Shown here: positions 33,268 through 46,092 of the stretch, piece by piece
How positions within the stretch are numbered: position 1 is the first letter of the stretch
Layout of the letters: each line of letters begins with the position of its first letter
Assembly (NCBI RefSeq): GCF_014287955.1
Contig: NZ_JACOPD010000001.1
Location: forward strand, 124,001 to 188,000
Length of the DNA stretch: 64,000 bases
Origin: Lachnospira hominis (ex Liu et al. 2021)
GTDB lineage: Bacteria > Bacillota > Clostridia > Lachnospirales > Lachnospiraceae
Direction: 5' to 3'
Made by a program: the position numbers and the translations under genes
Notes under the pieces: model-generated
The model's input: the letters and a program-made list of their open reading frames with translations, nothing else
Databases searched by the model: none
Told to the model about the DNA's origin: nothing

Positions 33268-35397
33268 CTATTTATTATCATTCAGTACTTTTCCAAGATA
33301 TTCAAATTCAAACTGGTTTGCCGGAACCGGCTTGCCAAAGTAATATCCCTGAATATAATTAACACCTATCTTCTTTAAAAGATTATATTGTTCAATATCC
33401 TCGATACCCTCAACAACAATCTGTGTTCCGATTGTCTTTGACAAATCAACAATAAGCTTTACAAAAGCCTGTGCATATTCATCTTCAACTATATCATCAA
33501 TAAATGTTTTATCCACTTTTATAATATTGAGCGGAAGCTGTTTTATATAATTAAGCGATGAATATCCTGTTCCGAAATCATCAAGTGCGATTCTTGGACC
33601 GAGTGCCTTTAAACCGGAAATAATTTTAAGGACTCTTTCCATATCATTTATTGCAAATGACTCTGTTATCTCAAGAACTATATTTCTCGGATTAACACCT
33701 GTCCTGCTTAATATACGTCCGACATTCTCAACAACATTCTGCTGAAGCAGCTGTACTACGGACAGATTGACATTAATATGAAAATCCTTGTATCCTTTGT
33801 CATTCCATATCTTACACTGCCTGCATGCTTCTTCCAGCACATAATCTCCTATATCTGTTATAAGTCCGAGGTATTCAGCAAGCGGTATAAAATCCCCTGG
33901 TCCCATAAATCCGAGTGCTTTACTGTCCCATCGTACAAGTGCCTCACATGACATACATTTTTTGGTAACAGTATCAACAACCGGCTGGTAAAATACTACA
34001 AATTCATGAATCTGTGATGCAACCGCCTGCCTCATATTATTTTCTATATCAAGTCTCTGGACCGTATTGTGATTCTTGCTTCCGTCATAGAAATTATATC
34101 TGTTCTTTCCGCTTCTCTTGGCATCATACATTGCCATATCTGCCATTTTAACTATTTCATGCACGTCATCGCTGTTATCAGGAAATGTTGCAACACCCAT
34201 GCTCATTGTACAGAAATATTCCGTTCCTCTCAGATACCATGGCCTGTTAAATAATGCAACGACATTTTTTATGATTTTGGAAATTCCGATAAACTGTTCA
34301 GGCTTTACTATTACAACAAATTCATCTCCGCCCATTCTGTAACAGTGTCCACGAAGCCCCGGAATCCCCTGCAATCCGGCTGCTATCTGCTGTAATAACA
34401 AATCGCCATACTGGTGTCCCAACCCGTCATTGATATGTTTAAAATCATCAAGGTCAATAAACATTAATGCACCTTTCTGATTGGAACATACTGCATCACG
34501 GATAATATTTCTCAGGTCAAGTTCACACTTCATTCTGTTATAAAGTCCTGTGAGAAAATCATTATTTGCCTGATATTCTATCTTCTGCTGATTCTTCTTT
34601 TTCTGCGTTATATCAACAGCTGTGCATACAATAACAGCACTTCCGTCTATCCATGTCAGGTCAGAAAACTTAATTTCAAACCACAGACCTGATTCCGGAT
34701 CATAATGTTCTATCGGTCTTTCTGTCTCTGTCTCTTCATCGTTTTCCGGCTTCTTGGCATTATCCTGTCTTATAACTCTTTCTTTTACGCACTTTTGTAT
34801 TGTACGTCTTACTTCATCAGTCTTTCTTGCCACGTCATTTTCAAAATAAATCTCATCGCCGTGCTTATCAAAGACCATTATTCCTGAGCCGATACTGCTC
34901 AAAATATCCCTTAATACTTCGTAAGATGACAATAACGAATTATTAGTAACCTTCTTTTGTGCTATGCTCTGTATTATCCTTGATACATCCCTGATAAACT
35001 GCATTCTCACTTTATCGAAGCAAAGCTCATTACGGACATCAAATACAGCAAAATACATGGCACACGAATCATTGATAAATATAGGTACTACTACGCTTGA
35101 CCTTACTCCGAATGCCTCAAGTGCATATTTTTCTTCTTCACTACATCTGCCTGTTGCACAACATTTTAACTCATCACTGCCTATCAAAAACTTTGATTTT
35201 GGTATATTGTTTATTTTAAGAGGCAGTTCGCCTTCACCGGCATAACTTATAACTGTATTAATCAGTTTACCATCTGTGCTTACCTGAAGCACTGCCGCAT
35301 GTGAAGTACAAAGATATCTCTCTGCTTCTCTGAGTATTTTTTCAACAATCTCTGCAAATGTCTCATCAGATTCAAGCAATGAAACTATATTTGTCAT
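33268..35397 (-). CDS. GAF-GGDEF-EAL cyclic-di-GMP turnover protein
   Basis: About 709 aa from the ATG at 35397, which has AAGGATG at good spacing; GTG/ATG starts up to 35427 have poorer sites. A GAF-like sensor (about 10-165) and a PAS-like region (about 170-270) precede a GGDEF domain with intact active site (RMGGDEFVVIV, about 375) and an EAL domain starting FYQPVVDTVTKKCMSCEALVRW with the DDFGTGYSSLNY and Lys/Glu (IIKVDKTFID, VVEGIED) motifs. Both synthesis and breakdown of c-di-GMP look possible. Soluble. Confidence 0.9.
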   Translation of the reverse strand: MTNIVSLLESDETFAEIVEKILREAERYLCTSHAAVLQVSTDGKLINTVISYAGEGELPLKINNIPKSKFLIGSDELKCCATGRCSEEEKYALEAFGVRSSVVVPIFINDSCAMYFAVFDVRNELCFDKVRMQFIRDVSRIIQSIAQKKVTNNSLLSSYEVLRDILSSIGSGIMVFDKHGDEIYFENDVARKTDEVRRTIQKCVKERVIRQDNAKKPENDEETETERPIEHYDPESGLWFEIKFSDLTWIDGSAVIVCTAVDITQKKKNQQKIEYQANNDFLTGLYNRMKCELDLRNIIRDAVCSNQKGALMFIDLDDFKHINDGLGHQYGDLLLQQIAAGLQGIPGLRGHCYRMGGDEFVVIVKPEQFIGISKIIKNVVALFNRPWYLRGTEYFCTMSMGVATFPDNSDDVHEIVKMADMAMYDAKRSGKNRYNFYDGSKNHNTVQRLDIENNMRQAVASQIHEFVVFYQPVVDTVTKKCMSCEALVRWDSKALGFMGPGDFIPLAEYLGLITDIGDYVLEEACRQCKIWNDKGYKDFHINVNLSVVQLLQQNVVENVGRILSRTGVNPRNIVLEITESFAINDMERVLKIISGLKALGPRIALDDFGTGYSSLNYIKQLPLNIIKVDKTFIDDIVEDEYAQAFVKLIVDLSKTIGTQIVVEGIEDIEQYNLLKKIGVNYIQGYYFGKPVPANQFEFEYLGKVLNDNK

Positions 35398-35623
35398 CAC
35401 TTCATCCTTCATAATATAATTATCCACTATACTACACTCAAACCTTCTTTTTTAAATTATGTAAGCAACCAATGTCACCAACTATGGTTTCTGTATCTTA
35501 TTATATATTATTTTATCATCTTTGCAAACACCTTGTATAAAATTAAATATAATGTTATTATATCAAAGTGCATTTTTATGGGCGTTATATATTACATTTC
35601 ATTTATTAAAGGATGGTTTTTTC

Positions 35624-36145
35624 ATGGATTATATAAAATATAAGACTACACTTAAAGCAAGCGGTGATGAATACAAAAAAATTGTTTTCTGGAACAGATT
35701 TGTAAGAAATCCTGTCGAGACTATTTTAACATGGACACCTGCCGCCATAACAATTGTTCTTATTGTACTGGGATTTCTCAATACGTACCTGGCAGTTATA
35801 TATGCGGCATGCTGGGCATACCCGATTTATATATTTTTCTTCCAGTTCAAAAGCAGTGTTAATTATCACTTAAAAAACCGCGAGGCTTCTGAGAGTGCTC
35901 CATGTACAATTACACTTATGGATTCGGGAATTCTCGCTGAAATTCCTGACTATGACAAGACACTCAACTATGAATGGGATTCATTTACTACTATATATAA
36001 AAAATTCGGTTACTATATGCTTTTTGAAAATTCAAAAATGACTGTTATGCTTCGTGAAGCTGACATTCCTGAAAACCAGCGTAATGCAGCCTCTGATTTT
36101 ATAAAAAGCCATGTTGATATGAATAAATGCAAAGTTTTATTTTAA
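35624..36145 (+). CDS. YcxB-like membrane protein
   Basis: 173 aa from the ATG at 35624 (AAAGGATGG upstream); the 34-codon upstream extension has no ribosome site. Two adjacent membrane segments (about 28-70, TWTPAAITIVLIVLGFL and LAVIYAACWAYPIYIFFF) are followed by a C-terminal YcxB-type domain (LMDSGILAEIPDYDKTLNYEWDSFTTIYK). Function unknown. It is one of the few plus-strand genes in this part and ends at a bidirectional terminator. Confidence 0.75.
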   Translation: MDYIKYKTTLKASGDEYKKIVFWNRFVRNPVETILTWTPAAITIVLIVLGFLNTYLAVIYAACWAYPIYIFFFQFKSSVNYHLKNREASESAPCTITLMDSGILAEIPDYDKTLNYEWDSFTTIYKKFGYYMLFENSKMTVMLREADIPENQRNAASDFIKSHVDMNKCKVLF

Positions 36146-36180
36146 AATTATATTGAAGACATGTTTTAGTAAAGACATGC

Positions 36181-36223
36181 AAAAAACGGATTCATGCTTT
36201 ATTACATGCATGAATCCGTTTTT
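36181..36223. terminator. Bidirectional terminator between YcxB-like gene and kduD
   Basis: A 15- to 16-bp stem (AAAACGGATTCATGC with its complement), with A and T runs on the two sides, so it works in both directions. It lies between two convergent genes. Confidence 0.88.
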
Positions 36224-36227
36224 ATAT

Positions 36228-36989
36228 TTATCTTGCAAGCCAGCCGCCGTCAACAGCAACTGTGTAACCATTAACATAGTCAGAGGCTTTTGATGCAAGA
36301 AATACTGCTGCTCCCTGCATATCTTCAGGTGTTCCCCAGCGTCCTGCCGGTATTCTGTCAAGAATAGCCTCGCTTCTGTCTGTATCACTTCTAAGCTGTG
36401 ATGTATTATTAGTTGCCATATATCCAGGTGCTATCGCATTTACCTGAATTCCTTTTGATGCCCATTCATTTGCGAGTGCTTTTGTAAGTCCCATAACCGC
36501 ACTCTTACTTGCAGTATATGCCGGAACTCGTATTCCACCCTGAAATGAAAGCATTGAGCATACATTGATAATCTTACCACCATCGCCCTGTTTTACATAT
36601 TGCTTTGCAAATGCCTGACAAAGTAAAAATACCATATTAAGATTGACATTAATCACTGAATCCCAGTCTTGCTTTGGCACATCAATCGCATCACATCTTT
36701 TTATTATTCCCGCATTATTAACAAGAATATCAACTCGTCCGAATGCATCAAGTGCACCTGAAAGAACTTGGTCAACACTCTCTGTCAATGATAAATCAGC
36801 AAGCACCTGTGCTGACTGTCCTCCAAATTCGTCAATTTTTGCCTGGGTTTCATCGCAATTTCTTCTTCCCACAAGAACAACTTTTGCACCAGCCTGTGCA
36901 AGAGCAATCGCCATTCCCTGTCCAAGTCCTGTATTGGCACCTGTAACAACAGCAACTTTACCATCAAGTTTAAATAAATCAAGAATCAT
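36228..36989 (-). CDS. kduD: 2-dehydro-3-deoxy-D-gluconate 5-dehydrogenase
   Basis: 253-aa short-chain dehydrogenase. NAD-binding TGANTGLGQG (about 17), NNAGI, catalytic Ser in CSMLSF and YTASKSA are present; the motifs FKLDGKVAVVTGANTGLGQGMA and IQVNAIAPGYMATNNT are typical of KduD. In the family it acts on pectin-derived ketosugar acids. No other pectin gene lies next to it. A glycosyltransferase gene precedes it by 27 bp on the same strand. Confidence 0.85.
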   Translation of the reverse strand: MILDLFKLDGKVAVVTGANTGLGQGMAIALAQAGAKVVLVGRRNCDETQAKIDEFGGQSAQVLADLSLTESVDQVLSGALDAFGRVDILVNNAGIIKRCDAIDVPKQDWDSVINVNLNMVFLLCQAFAKQYVKQGDGGKIINVCSMLSFQGGIRVPAYTASKSAVMGLTKALANEWASKGIQVNAIAPGYMATNNTSQLRSDTDRSEAILDRIPAGRWGTPEDMQGAAVFLASKASDYVNGYTVAVDGGWLAR

Positions 36990-37016
36990 ATTTTATACAT
37001 CTCCCATTATAAAATT

Positions 37017-38033
37017 CTAATTAAATCCAATAAGCTTATTCATAACTTTATATCCCATTCTTGAAAGCCATCTTCCGCTCTTTCCCGGAATATTTACAGA
37101 ATTGCCAAGCACACTGTATCTAAGTGAACGATACAGCTTTGCATCACTTTTCTTTGCATAATTCCAAAGTTCTTCTTTCTTTTCAAAATTTTCTTTTGTG
37201 CCTGATAATATAAGAAATATTGATGATACTTCCATCATTATCCTCAAATAATTACGCATATACATCCTGCATTTTTTATTCTGTACGCCGCTTTTAATAA
37301 ATGAATCAATCATACGCTTTGTGACACGTATCTGCTGGTCTATTCTTGAAATCATAACTGTTTCATTGACAGACTGGTCGTCTCTTCCGATAAAATATCT
37401 ATAAAAATTAGTATTAATGTAATACATTTTCTTAACATATGGAAGCGGTTCAAATACAAATATGTTATCAACATAAAACGTATGCTTAGGAAGCTGTAAC
37501 GCACAATCTTTTAAAAGCTGTGTCCTGTATATAACAGAATGCATGAGTATGTACTGGTCTATTTTAAACTTACCTATATCATCCCAGCCAAACATCTGCT
37601 CAACAGGAAATACATTATCATAATGAATCACCTTTTTTCTCTTAGCACCAACTTTATCATATACATAATTGGCAATAACCATATCCGGTTCTTCGCCTTC
37701 TACAAAGTTTTTTAAAGTTGTAAGAATCTTTTTGTAACTTCTGGCATCTACCCAGTCATCGCTGTCAACCACCTTAAAAAACTTTCCTGTGGCATGTGCA
37801 AGTCCTGTATTCACAGCCTGTCCATGTCCGCCATTTTCCTGATGAACAGCTTTTACTATAGTAGGATACATCTTGGCATATCTGTCTGCTATTTCTGCAG
37901 TATCATCCTTTGTCGAACCATCATCAACAATTATAACTTCTACATCCTCACCGCCAATAAGAACTGACTTAATACATTTTTCCATATAATCCGCTGAATT
38001 ATAGCATGGAATGGCAAATGATAATAATTTCAT
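37017..38033 (-). CDS. Family 2 glycosyltransferase
   Basis: 338 aa from the ATG at 38033, which gives the usual MKLLSFAIPCYNSADY start; a TTG at 38051 also is in frame, and neither has a strong ribosome site. GT-A fold: EVIIVDDGSTKDDT, HQENGGHGQAVNTGL and the DxD-like VDSDDWVD are present. The C-terminal 120 residues are helical. Likely adds a sugar to a wall or surface polymer. Soluble or membrane-associated; acceptor unknown. Confidence 0.85.
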   Translation of the reverse strand: MKLLSFAIPCYNSADYMEKCIKSVLIGGEDVEVIIVDDGSTKDDTAEIADRYAKMYPTIVKAVHQENGGHGQAVNTGLAHATGKFFKVVDSDDWVDARSYKKILTTLKNFVEGEEPDMVIANYVYDKVGAKRKKVIHYDNVFPVEQMFGWDDIGKFKIDQYILMHSVIYRTQLLKDCALQLPKHTFYVDNIFVFEPLPYVKKMYYINTNFYRYFIGRDDQSVNETVMISRIDQQIRVTKRMIDSFIKSGVQNKKCRMYMRNYLRIMMEVSSIFLILSGTKENFEKKEELWNYAKKSDAKLYRSLRYSVLGNSVNIPGKSGRWLSRMGYKVMNKLIGFN

Positions 38034-38078
38034 ATCTAAACATAAATCCAAGGTTGTGCCCCGGTTTATTCCTCCTTT

Positions 38079-39845
38079 TTACATCCTCTCAGGACATTCT
38101 ATTCCAAGCAAATCTATACAGCTTAAAAGAATATCCTTCGTAAGTGAAATCAATGATATATAGCTTTCTTTTCTTTCTTTATCCTGCTCTGCAAGTATCT
38201 TTGTATCATGATAAAATCCATTAAAAACATTTGAAATCTCATAAATATACTGACAGATTTTATGAGGTGCTTTATCCATATATGCTGCTTCCATCACATC
38301 AAGATATTTTACAAGTGCCAATTCAAGATTCTTCTCAGAAGCACTCACCGGTGGAAGCAATTTAAGATTGTCTGTCTTACCGCCCTCTGCTGCATATTTT
38401 GCAAGAATTGATTTAATTCTTACTATTGTATAAAGAATATATGGACCTGTATTTCCCTCAAATGAAGTAAATCTTTCAACATCAAACACATAATCTTTTG
38501 AAGCCTGATTAGAAAGATCACCATACTTTAATGCTGCAAGTCCGACTATACGTGCAGTATCTCTGGCTTCTGCTTGATCCATTGTCCTGTTTTCAGTTAT
38601 TTTTCCATAAACAGCATCCTGAATATCTGCTATAAGATTTTCAAGTCTCATAACGCCACCAGAACGTGTCTTAAACGGCTTTCCATCGTTTCCGTTCATT
38701 GTGCCGAAGCCCAGGAATGTCATATCAGCGTCAGGCTTTACAATTCCGGCCTTTTTCGCAACTCTGAACACCTGTGTAAAATGAAGTTCCTGACGTTTGT
38801 CTGCAAGGTAAATATATGAATCAGGATGATACATTTTTTCTCTTTCTACAAGTGTAGCAAGGTCCGATGTCGCATAAAGTGCTGCACCATCTGACTTTCT
38901 TATGATACATGGAGGAAGTTCCTTCGTATCTGTGTCTTCCTGTATGTCAACAACTGTCGCTCCCTGGCTTTCATATGCAAGTCCACTGTCTATCATTGAC
39001 TGTATCATATCAGGAATGTATGGCTGTGCATCACTTTCACCTTTCCAAAGGTCAAAATGAACATTAAGATTATCATAATTTTTCTTCAAATCAGCCTTTG
39101 ATACATTCATTATATGATGCCATATAGCAGTACATGCTTTATCGCCACTCTGAAGTTTCAATGTTGCTTCATGGGCTCTTGCAAGAAATGCTTCATCATC
39201 TTTTGACTTTGCACTTGCTGTCGGATATATTTCTTCAAGTTCTGATATTGTGAATGGTGGTTCAGCTGGGTATTCACCTGTGTAATTCTCATCAAAATAC
39301 GGAAGTTCAGGCTTTCTGTCCCTTAACTCTTCTATAATAAGTCCCATCTGAAGACCCCAGTCTCCAAGATGTACATCTCCAATTACATTATTGCCTGCAT
39401 ATTTCTGGATTCTTTTAACACTCTCGCCGATTACTGCCGAACGAAGATGTCCAACATGAAGAGGTTTCGCCGCATTAGCTCCACCGTAATCAACTATTAC
39501 AGTCTTATTTGTCACTTCTGGCTCATATCCGAATTTTTCTTTTTCAGACATGCTGTTCACAAAATCAGCAAGATATCCAGCTGATATATTGATATTAATA
39601 AATCCAGGCTTTACACTCTCAATCTTTTCAAACATTGAGCTGCCTGATAATTTTTCTACTACCTCATCTGCAATCATAAATGGTGCTTTCTTGTATGCTT
39701 TTGCTGCCGCCATCGCACCATTGCACTGATATTCGCATAAATCAGGTCTGTTGGATATTGTAATCTTTGCATATGATGCATCATATCCACATTCCTCAAA
39801 TGCTTTGCTGACAACCTCACCAATATGTTCTATAATTGTTTTCAT
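38079..39845 (-). CDS. argS: Arginyl-tRNA synthetase
   Basis: 588-aa class I synthetase. N-terminal additional domain (about 1-100), ATP-binding HIGH-like motif KPLHVGHLRSAVIGES (about 125), RQELHFTQVF, and the C-terminal anticodon-binding domain with the ArgRS ending GIECPERM. The KMSK motif is weak (KTRSGGVMRL), as in many bacterial ArgRS. No T-box leader seen upstream; it follows truA by 6 bp. Confidence 0.95.
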   Translation of the reverse strand: MKTIIEHIGEVVSKAFEECGYDASYAKITISNRPDLCEYQCNGAMAAAKAYKKAPFMIADEVVEKLSGSSMFEKIESVKPGFININISAGYLADFVNSMSEKEKFGYEPEVTNKTVIVDYGGANAAKPLHVGHLRSAVIGESVKRIQKYAGNNVIGDVHLGDWGLQMGLIIEELRDRKPELPYFDENYTGEYPAEPPFTISELEEIYPTASAKSKDDEAFLARAHEATLKLQSGDKACTAIWHHIMNVSKADLKKNYDNLNVHFDLWKGESDAQPYIPDMIQSMIDSGLAYESQGATVVDIQEDTDTKELPPCIIRKSDGAALYATSDLATLVEREKMYHPDSYIYLADKRQELHFTQVFRVAKKAGIVKPDADMTFLGFGTMNGNDGKPFKTRSGGVMRLENLIADIQDAVYGKITENRTMDQAEARDTARIVGLAALKYGDLSNQASKDYVFDVERFTSFEGNTGPYILYTIVRIKSILAKYAAEGGKTDNLKLLPPVSASEKNLELALVKYLDVMEAAYMDKAPHKICQYIYEISNVFNGFYHDTKILAEQDKERKESYISLISLTKDILLSCIDLLGIECPERM

Positions 39846-39851
39846 ATATAA

Positions 39852-40598
39852 TTATGCCTCCTGGTATATGATTTTTTCAAGAAAAAGTGCGTAACTTTCT
39901 GCTGGAAGTGACATCTGTACATCTTTGCCATCCATAATATCTCTTACTGCTTCAGGCTTCTTTAATCCATTGCCAACATCGAGCAGCATACCAATCATAT
40001 ATCGTGCCATATTATGTAAAAAATCATTGGCAGATATTATTATCTTTACTTTATCGCCATTTTCCACTATATCAATTGAATTAATTGTACGTACAGTTGA
40101 TTTACTCTTCTTAGCAGTTGTAAACGCTTTAAAATCATGCTCGCCGGCAAAATACCCGGCAGCTTTTCTCATTGCTTTAAAATCAGGTTTCTCAAATGTA
40201 TTATATCTGTATCTTCTCTCAAATACATCAGCCACATCACCTGTGTCAAGCTGGTATACATATACCTTTCCTTTTGCATTAAGCTGACTGTGAAATCTTT
40301 CCGGCACAACCTCTGCTGATATAACAGCAATATCCCTTGGAAGGTATCTGTTGAGATAATTTTTCACTTCATAAGGTTTCTTTTGCTCATCAAGCTTGAA
40401 ATTGATAACCTGACCTCTTGCATGGACACCTTTTTCTGTCCTGCATCCGCAAAATATCTGGATTTCCTCACCCGTCATCTTTCTTAATATCTCAGCAATC
40501 TTATATTCAATCGTATTGATTGACTCATCCTTTCCCATACGCTGCCATCCGTCGTATCTTGTTCCATCATATTGTATTACCAGTTTATAATTATACAT
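39852..40598 (-). CDS. truA: TruA-family tRNA pseudouridine synthase with Glu in place of catalytic Asp
   Basis: 248 aa. The fold and conserved segments of TruA are present (LVIQYDGTRYDGWQRM, RFHSQLNAKGKVYVY, FLHNMARYMIGMLLDVGNG). In the active-site loop, where almost all pseudouridine synthases have Asp in GRTDAGVHA, this protein has CRTEKGVHARGQV, with Glu55 in the Asp position and Cys before Arg. It may be a paralogue with changed or lost activity. It lies 8 bp downstream of cheY and 6 bp before argS. Confidence 0.85.
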   Translation of the reverse strand: MYNYKLVIQYDGTRYDGWQRMGKDESINTIEYKIAEILRKMTGEEIQIFCGCRTEKGVHARGQVINFKLDEQKKPYEVKNYLNRYLPRDIAVISAEVVPERFHSQLNAKGKVYVYQLDTGDVADVFERRYRYNTFEKPDFKAMRKAAGYFAGEHDFKAFTTAKKSKSTVRTINSIDIVENGDKVKIIISANDFLHNMARYMIGMLLDVGNGLKKPEAVRDIMDGKDVQMSLPAESYALFLEKIIYQEA

Positions 40599-40606
40599 AC
40601 TTATTC

Positions 40607-40969
40607 CTATTCTTCTAATACTTTCTGAACCACTTCAAGAATAACATCACTCTCGAATGGTTTCTGAATAAAGTCTGATGCACCTTTCTTTAATGCTTCA
40701 ACCATATTGTTTTTCTGTCCTGCTGCTGTGACCATGATAACTTTAGCCTCTTTATCATAATCCATAATCTCGCTAACTGCATCTATTCCGTCAAGAACCG
40801 GCATTGTTATATCCATAGTGACTATATCAGGATGTAATTCTTTGTATTTATCAACGCCTTCTCTTCCATTAACTGCTTCATATACAATTTCATGTCCAGC
40901 CTTTTCAAGCATATTTCTTAAAAATCTTCTTGATGTCTTTGAATCATCTACAATTAATATCTTTGCCAT
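40607..40969 (-). CDS. cheY: CheY-like response regulator
   Basis: 120-aa single receiver domain. Acidic pocket Asp8-Asp9, phosphoryl acceptor Asp53 (in IVTMDITMPVLDG), Thr in VMVTAAG and Lys in FIQKPF are intact. It follows the CheX-like gene by 18 bp, so the pair probably works together; CheX-type proteins dephosphorylate CheY. Confidence 0.9.
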   Translation of the reverse strand: MAKILIVDDSKTSRRFLRNMLEKAGHEIVYEAVNGREGVDKYKELHPDIVTMDITMPVLDGIDAVSEIMDYDKEAKVIMVTAAGQKNNMVEALKKGASDFIQKPFESDVILEVVQKVLEE

Positions 40970-40987
40970 AACAAATCTCCCTCTGCA

Positions 40988-41590
40988 TTAAACACAATTA
41001 GTTTTTATAGTTTTTAAACGTACCTTGTCAGATACTGACATAATCACATTAAACTCAGTTCCGTCAATTTCCATTGTCACAACATAAAATCCATTATCAC
41101 CGGATATGCTGGCATCACCATAAAATACAGGCGGTCTTAATACCACCTCAATTTCCTGGTCACTCAGCTTTGTTGCGAACATTCCGTTAGTACAATTGAT
41201 AAACTCACATATTGCATCATATGCATCCGAATCAAATTCATCAAAATCAACTTGTGCAAATCTTGATGCAACCTTTATAAGTGCGTCATCGCTTCCGCCT
41301 ATTGCAAAAAATACTTCTTCATCGCCATCCATCATCTGGCATCCGACAAAGTGCTCACGATGATTATCTTCAAGATTAACCTGCAAAAGACTTACATCTT
41401 CTCCCATATAGTATCTCATGCTCTTTAAAACGCACTGTAACTGCTGGACATATTTGTCGTTTTTCATAGGCACAAATATCGATACCATATTGTCAAGATT
41501 GCCCTCTTTTAATGCTTTTAATTCCGCATCGGTAAAATTAGCACCGTTGCGGTTCTTTGCTATATAACTGCTTAGTAAAATATCTCCCAT
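40988..41590 (-). CDS. CheX-like chemotaxis protein
   Basis: 200 aa from the ATG at 41590 with GGAGGGGTCCT upstream; the 12-codon longer form overlaps that site. The C-terminal 130 residues look like a CheX/CheC-type domain (FDSDAYDAICEFINCTNGMFATKLSDQEIEVVLRPPVFYG contains the E-x2-N phosphatase motif EFIN). The N-terminal half is a related alpha-beta region without a clear motif. Probable phosphatase or adaptor for the CheY encoded next to it. No other chemotaxis gene is nearby. Confidence 0.75.
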   Translation of the reverse strand: MGDILLSSYIAKNRNGANFTDAELKALKEGNLDNMVSIFVPMKNDKYVQQLQCVLKSMRYYMGEDVSLLQVNLEDNHREHFVGCQMMDGDEEVFFAIGGSDDALIKVASRFAQVDFDEFDSDAYDAICEFINCTNGMFATKLSDQEIEVVLRPPVFYGDASISGDNGFYVVTMEIDGTEFNVIMSVSDKVRLKTIKTNCV

Positions 41591-41686
41591 AGGACCCCTC
41601 CAGGTTTCTAGTCTTTTCTTTTTCACGACTCCATTGAAAAATCAATATAACATAATAAGTATACCCTAAATAGTAAAAAAATCAAG

Positions 41687-41717
41687 AAAAAGAGAGTTCA
41701 AATTGAACCCTCTTTTT
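41687..41717 (-). terminator. Terminator after guaB
   Basis: AAAAAGAGAGTTC pairs with GAACCCTCTTTTT (one bulge) around a short loop, 25 bp downstream of the guaB stop. Works on the minus strand, and by symmetry on the other. Confidence 0.75.
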
Positions 41718-41741
41718 CACAATTACACAATAATTATTAAT

Positions 41742-43356
<1,615 letters not shown>

Positions 43357-43412
43357 GAAATTTTTTCTCATCTTTCCATTTGCTATTGTATTAAAAAACA
43401 TTGTATATTTTA

Positions 43413-43916
43413 TCAGTCAACCTTATATGACTGCTTAGGGACTGTTTCTTTTACCGCTTCAAGCATTGACTCTGACGGTTCTATGAGTAGTCTCTCCATC
43501 TCATTATTTACATTAAATGTATAAATGACAACAGCTTCATTCCCTTCATTGGAAGTATAATCATGTGTTCTTAACTGTCTGTGTTCCATTCTCAAAGCAT
43601 CCTGGCTTCCTGTCTTTGCAACAAGCTCAGCTTTACTTAAATCGTAGACACCACATCTTTTTCTTCTTGTTCTTGCCATAATTCTGTCTACTGTAAATTC
43701 TCCGTCAACAAGTGAATACTCATATTCCGCATTGTAATATCTGAATACAAAAACAGTAAACACTACAAGTACAACAAATAACAGAAGACCGAATGCATGT
43801 GTCTGTGGAATTGTTGTAACCGCAAGAATACATGCTATTATCATTATTATTTTAAAGATAAGTGCATTCTTAGGTGCTTTTACCTTTATTATCTGCTCTG
43901 TTGAAACATTATACAT
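43413..43916 (-). CDS. Two-pass membrane protein, DUF6106-like
   Basis: 167 aa. Two hydrophobic segments (about 20-40 and 42-62) with a PQTHAFG turn, followed by a beta-rich cytosolic domain containing the basic MARTRRKRCGVYDLS segment. A conserved Lachnospiraceae/Clostridiales protein of unknown role (DUF6106 as I recall). It begins 4 bp after the groEL stop and so is probably transcribed with groESL, at least in part. Confidence 0.7.
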   Translation of the reverse strand: MYNVSTEQIIKVKAPKNALIFKIIMIIACILAVTTIPQTHAFGLLLFVVLVVFTVFVFRYYNAEYEYSLVDGEFTVDRIMARTRRKRCGVYDLSKAELVAKTGSQDALRMEHRQLRTHDYTSNEGNEAVVIYTFNVNNEMERLLIEPSESMLEAVKETVPKQSYKVD

Positions 43917-43919
43917 ATT

Positions 43920-45575
<1,656 letters not shown>

Positions 45576-45601
45576 TTATAATTCAATGCCTATATTATCT
45601 A

Positions 45602-45886
45602 TTATTCAATTATTGCAAGAATATCTGACTGCTTAACAATTATATATTCTTCATCTTCAAGCTTAACTTCTGTTCCTGCATATTTAGAATAAATAATCTT
45701 ATCTCCGGCCTTAACCTGCATCTTAACTTCTTTGCCGTCTACCATTCCGCCAGGTCCTACTGCAACTACCTCTGCCTGCTGTGGTTTTTCCTTTGCCTGA
45801 CCAGGTAAAACAATGCCTGACTTTGTTGTTTCTTCTGCAACTAATGCTTTAATTACGACTCTGTCGCCCAATGGTACTAACTTCAT
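45602..45886 (-). CDS. groES: Co-chaperonin GroES
   Basis: 94 aa, normal length. [20 protein letters not shown] with the mobile loop [13 protein letters not shown], and the [25 protein letters not shown]-terminus. Forms the lid of the GroEL cavity. First gene of the groESL operon. Confidence 0.97.
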   Translation of the reverse strand: MKLVPLGDRVVIKALVAEETTKSGIVLPGQAKEKPQQAEVVAVGPGGMVDGKEVKMQVKAGDKIIYSKYAGTEVKLEDEEYIIVKQSDILAIIE

Positions 45887-45946
45887 AATTAATATTCCTC
45901 CATTCTGCTGTCATTGATTCTTTCCTTGCTGGCAGCTCTTGTTCTG

Positions 45947-46015
45947 TTAGCACTCATTATTTTCGAGTGCTAATTACGATAACATTAAAATATCACTACC
46001 CTTTTTGTTTGTCAA
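45947..46015 (-). promoter_or_regulatory. groESL promoter and CIRCE operator
   Basis: A perfect CIRCE element (TTAGCACTC-N9-GAGTGCTAA) lies at 45947-45973, the binding site of the HrcA repressor. Upstream of it on the minus strand, TTGACA (46015-46010) and TATTTT (45992-45987) are 17 bp apart and form a housekeeping promoter. Heat-shock control of groESL by HrcA follows. Confidence 0.95.
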
Positions 46016-46092
46016 CAGCTATTTTAAATATATTATTTATTTAATGATTTCATTATAATTTTTTAATATTTTTTTTGCTGTTCAATAAGGAA

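Noticed and set aside
38040..38078. T-box leader for argS or regulatory RNA in the argS-glycosyltransferase gap
   Set aside because: The gaps are too short and carry no T-box or specifier-like sequence.
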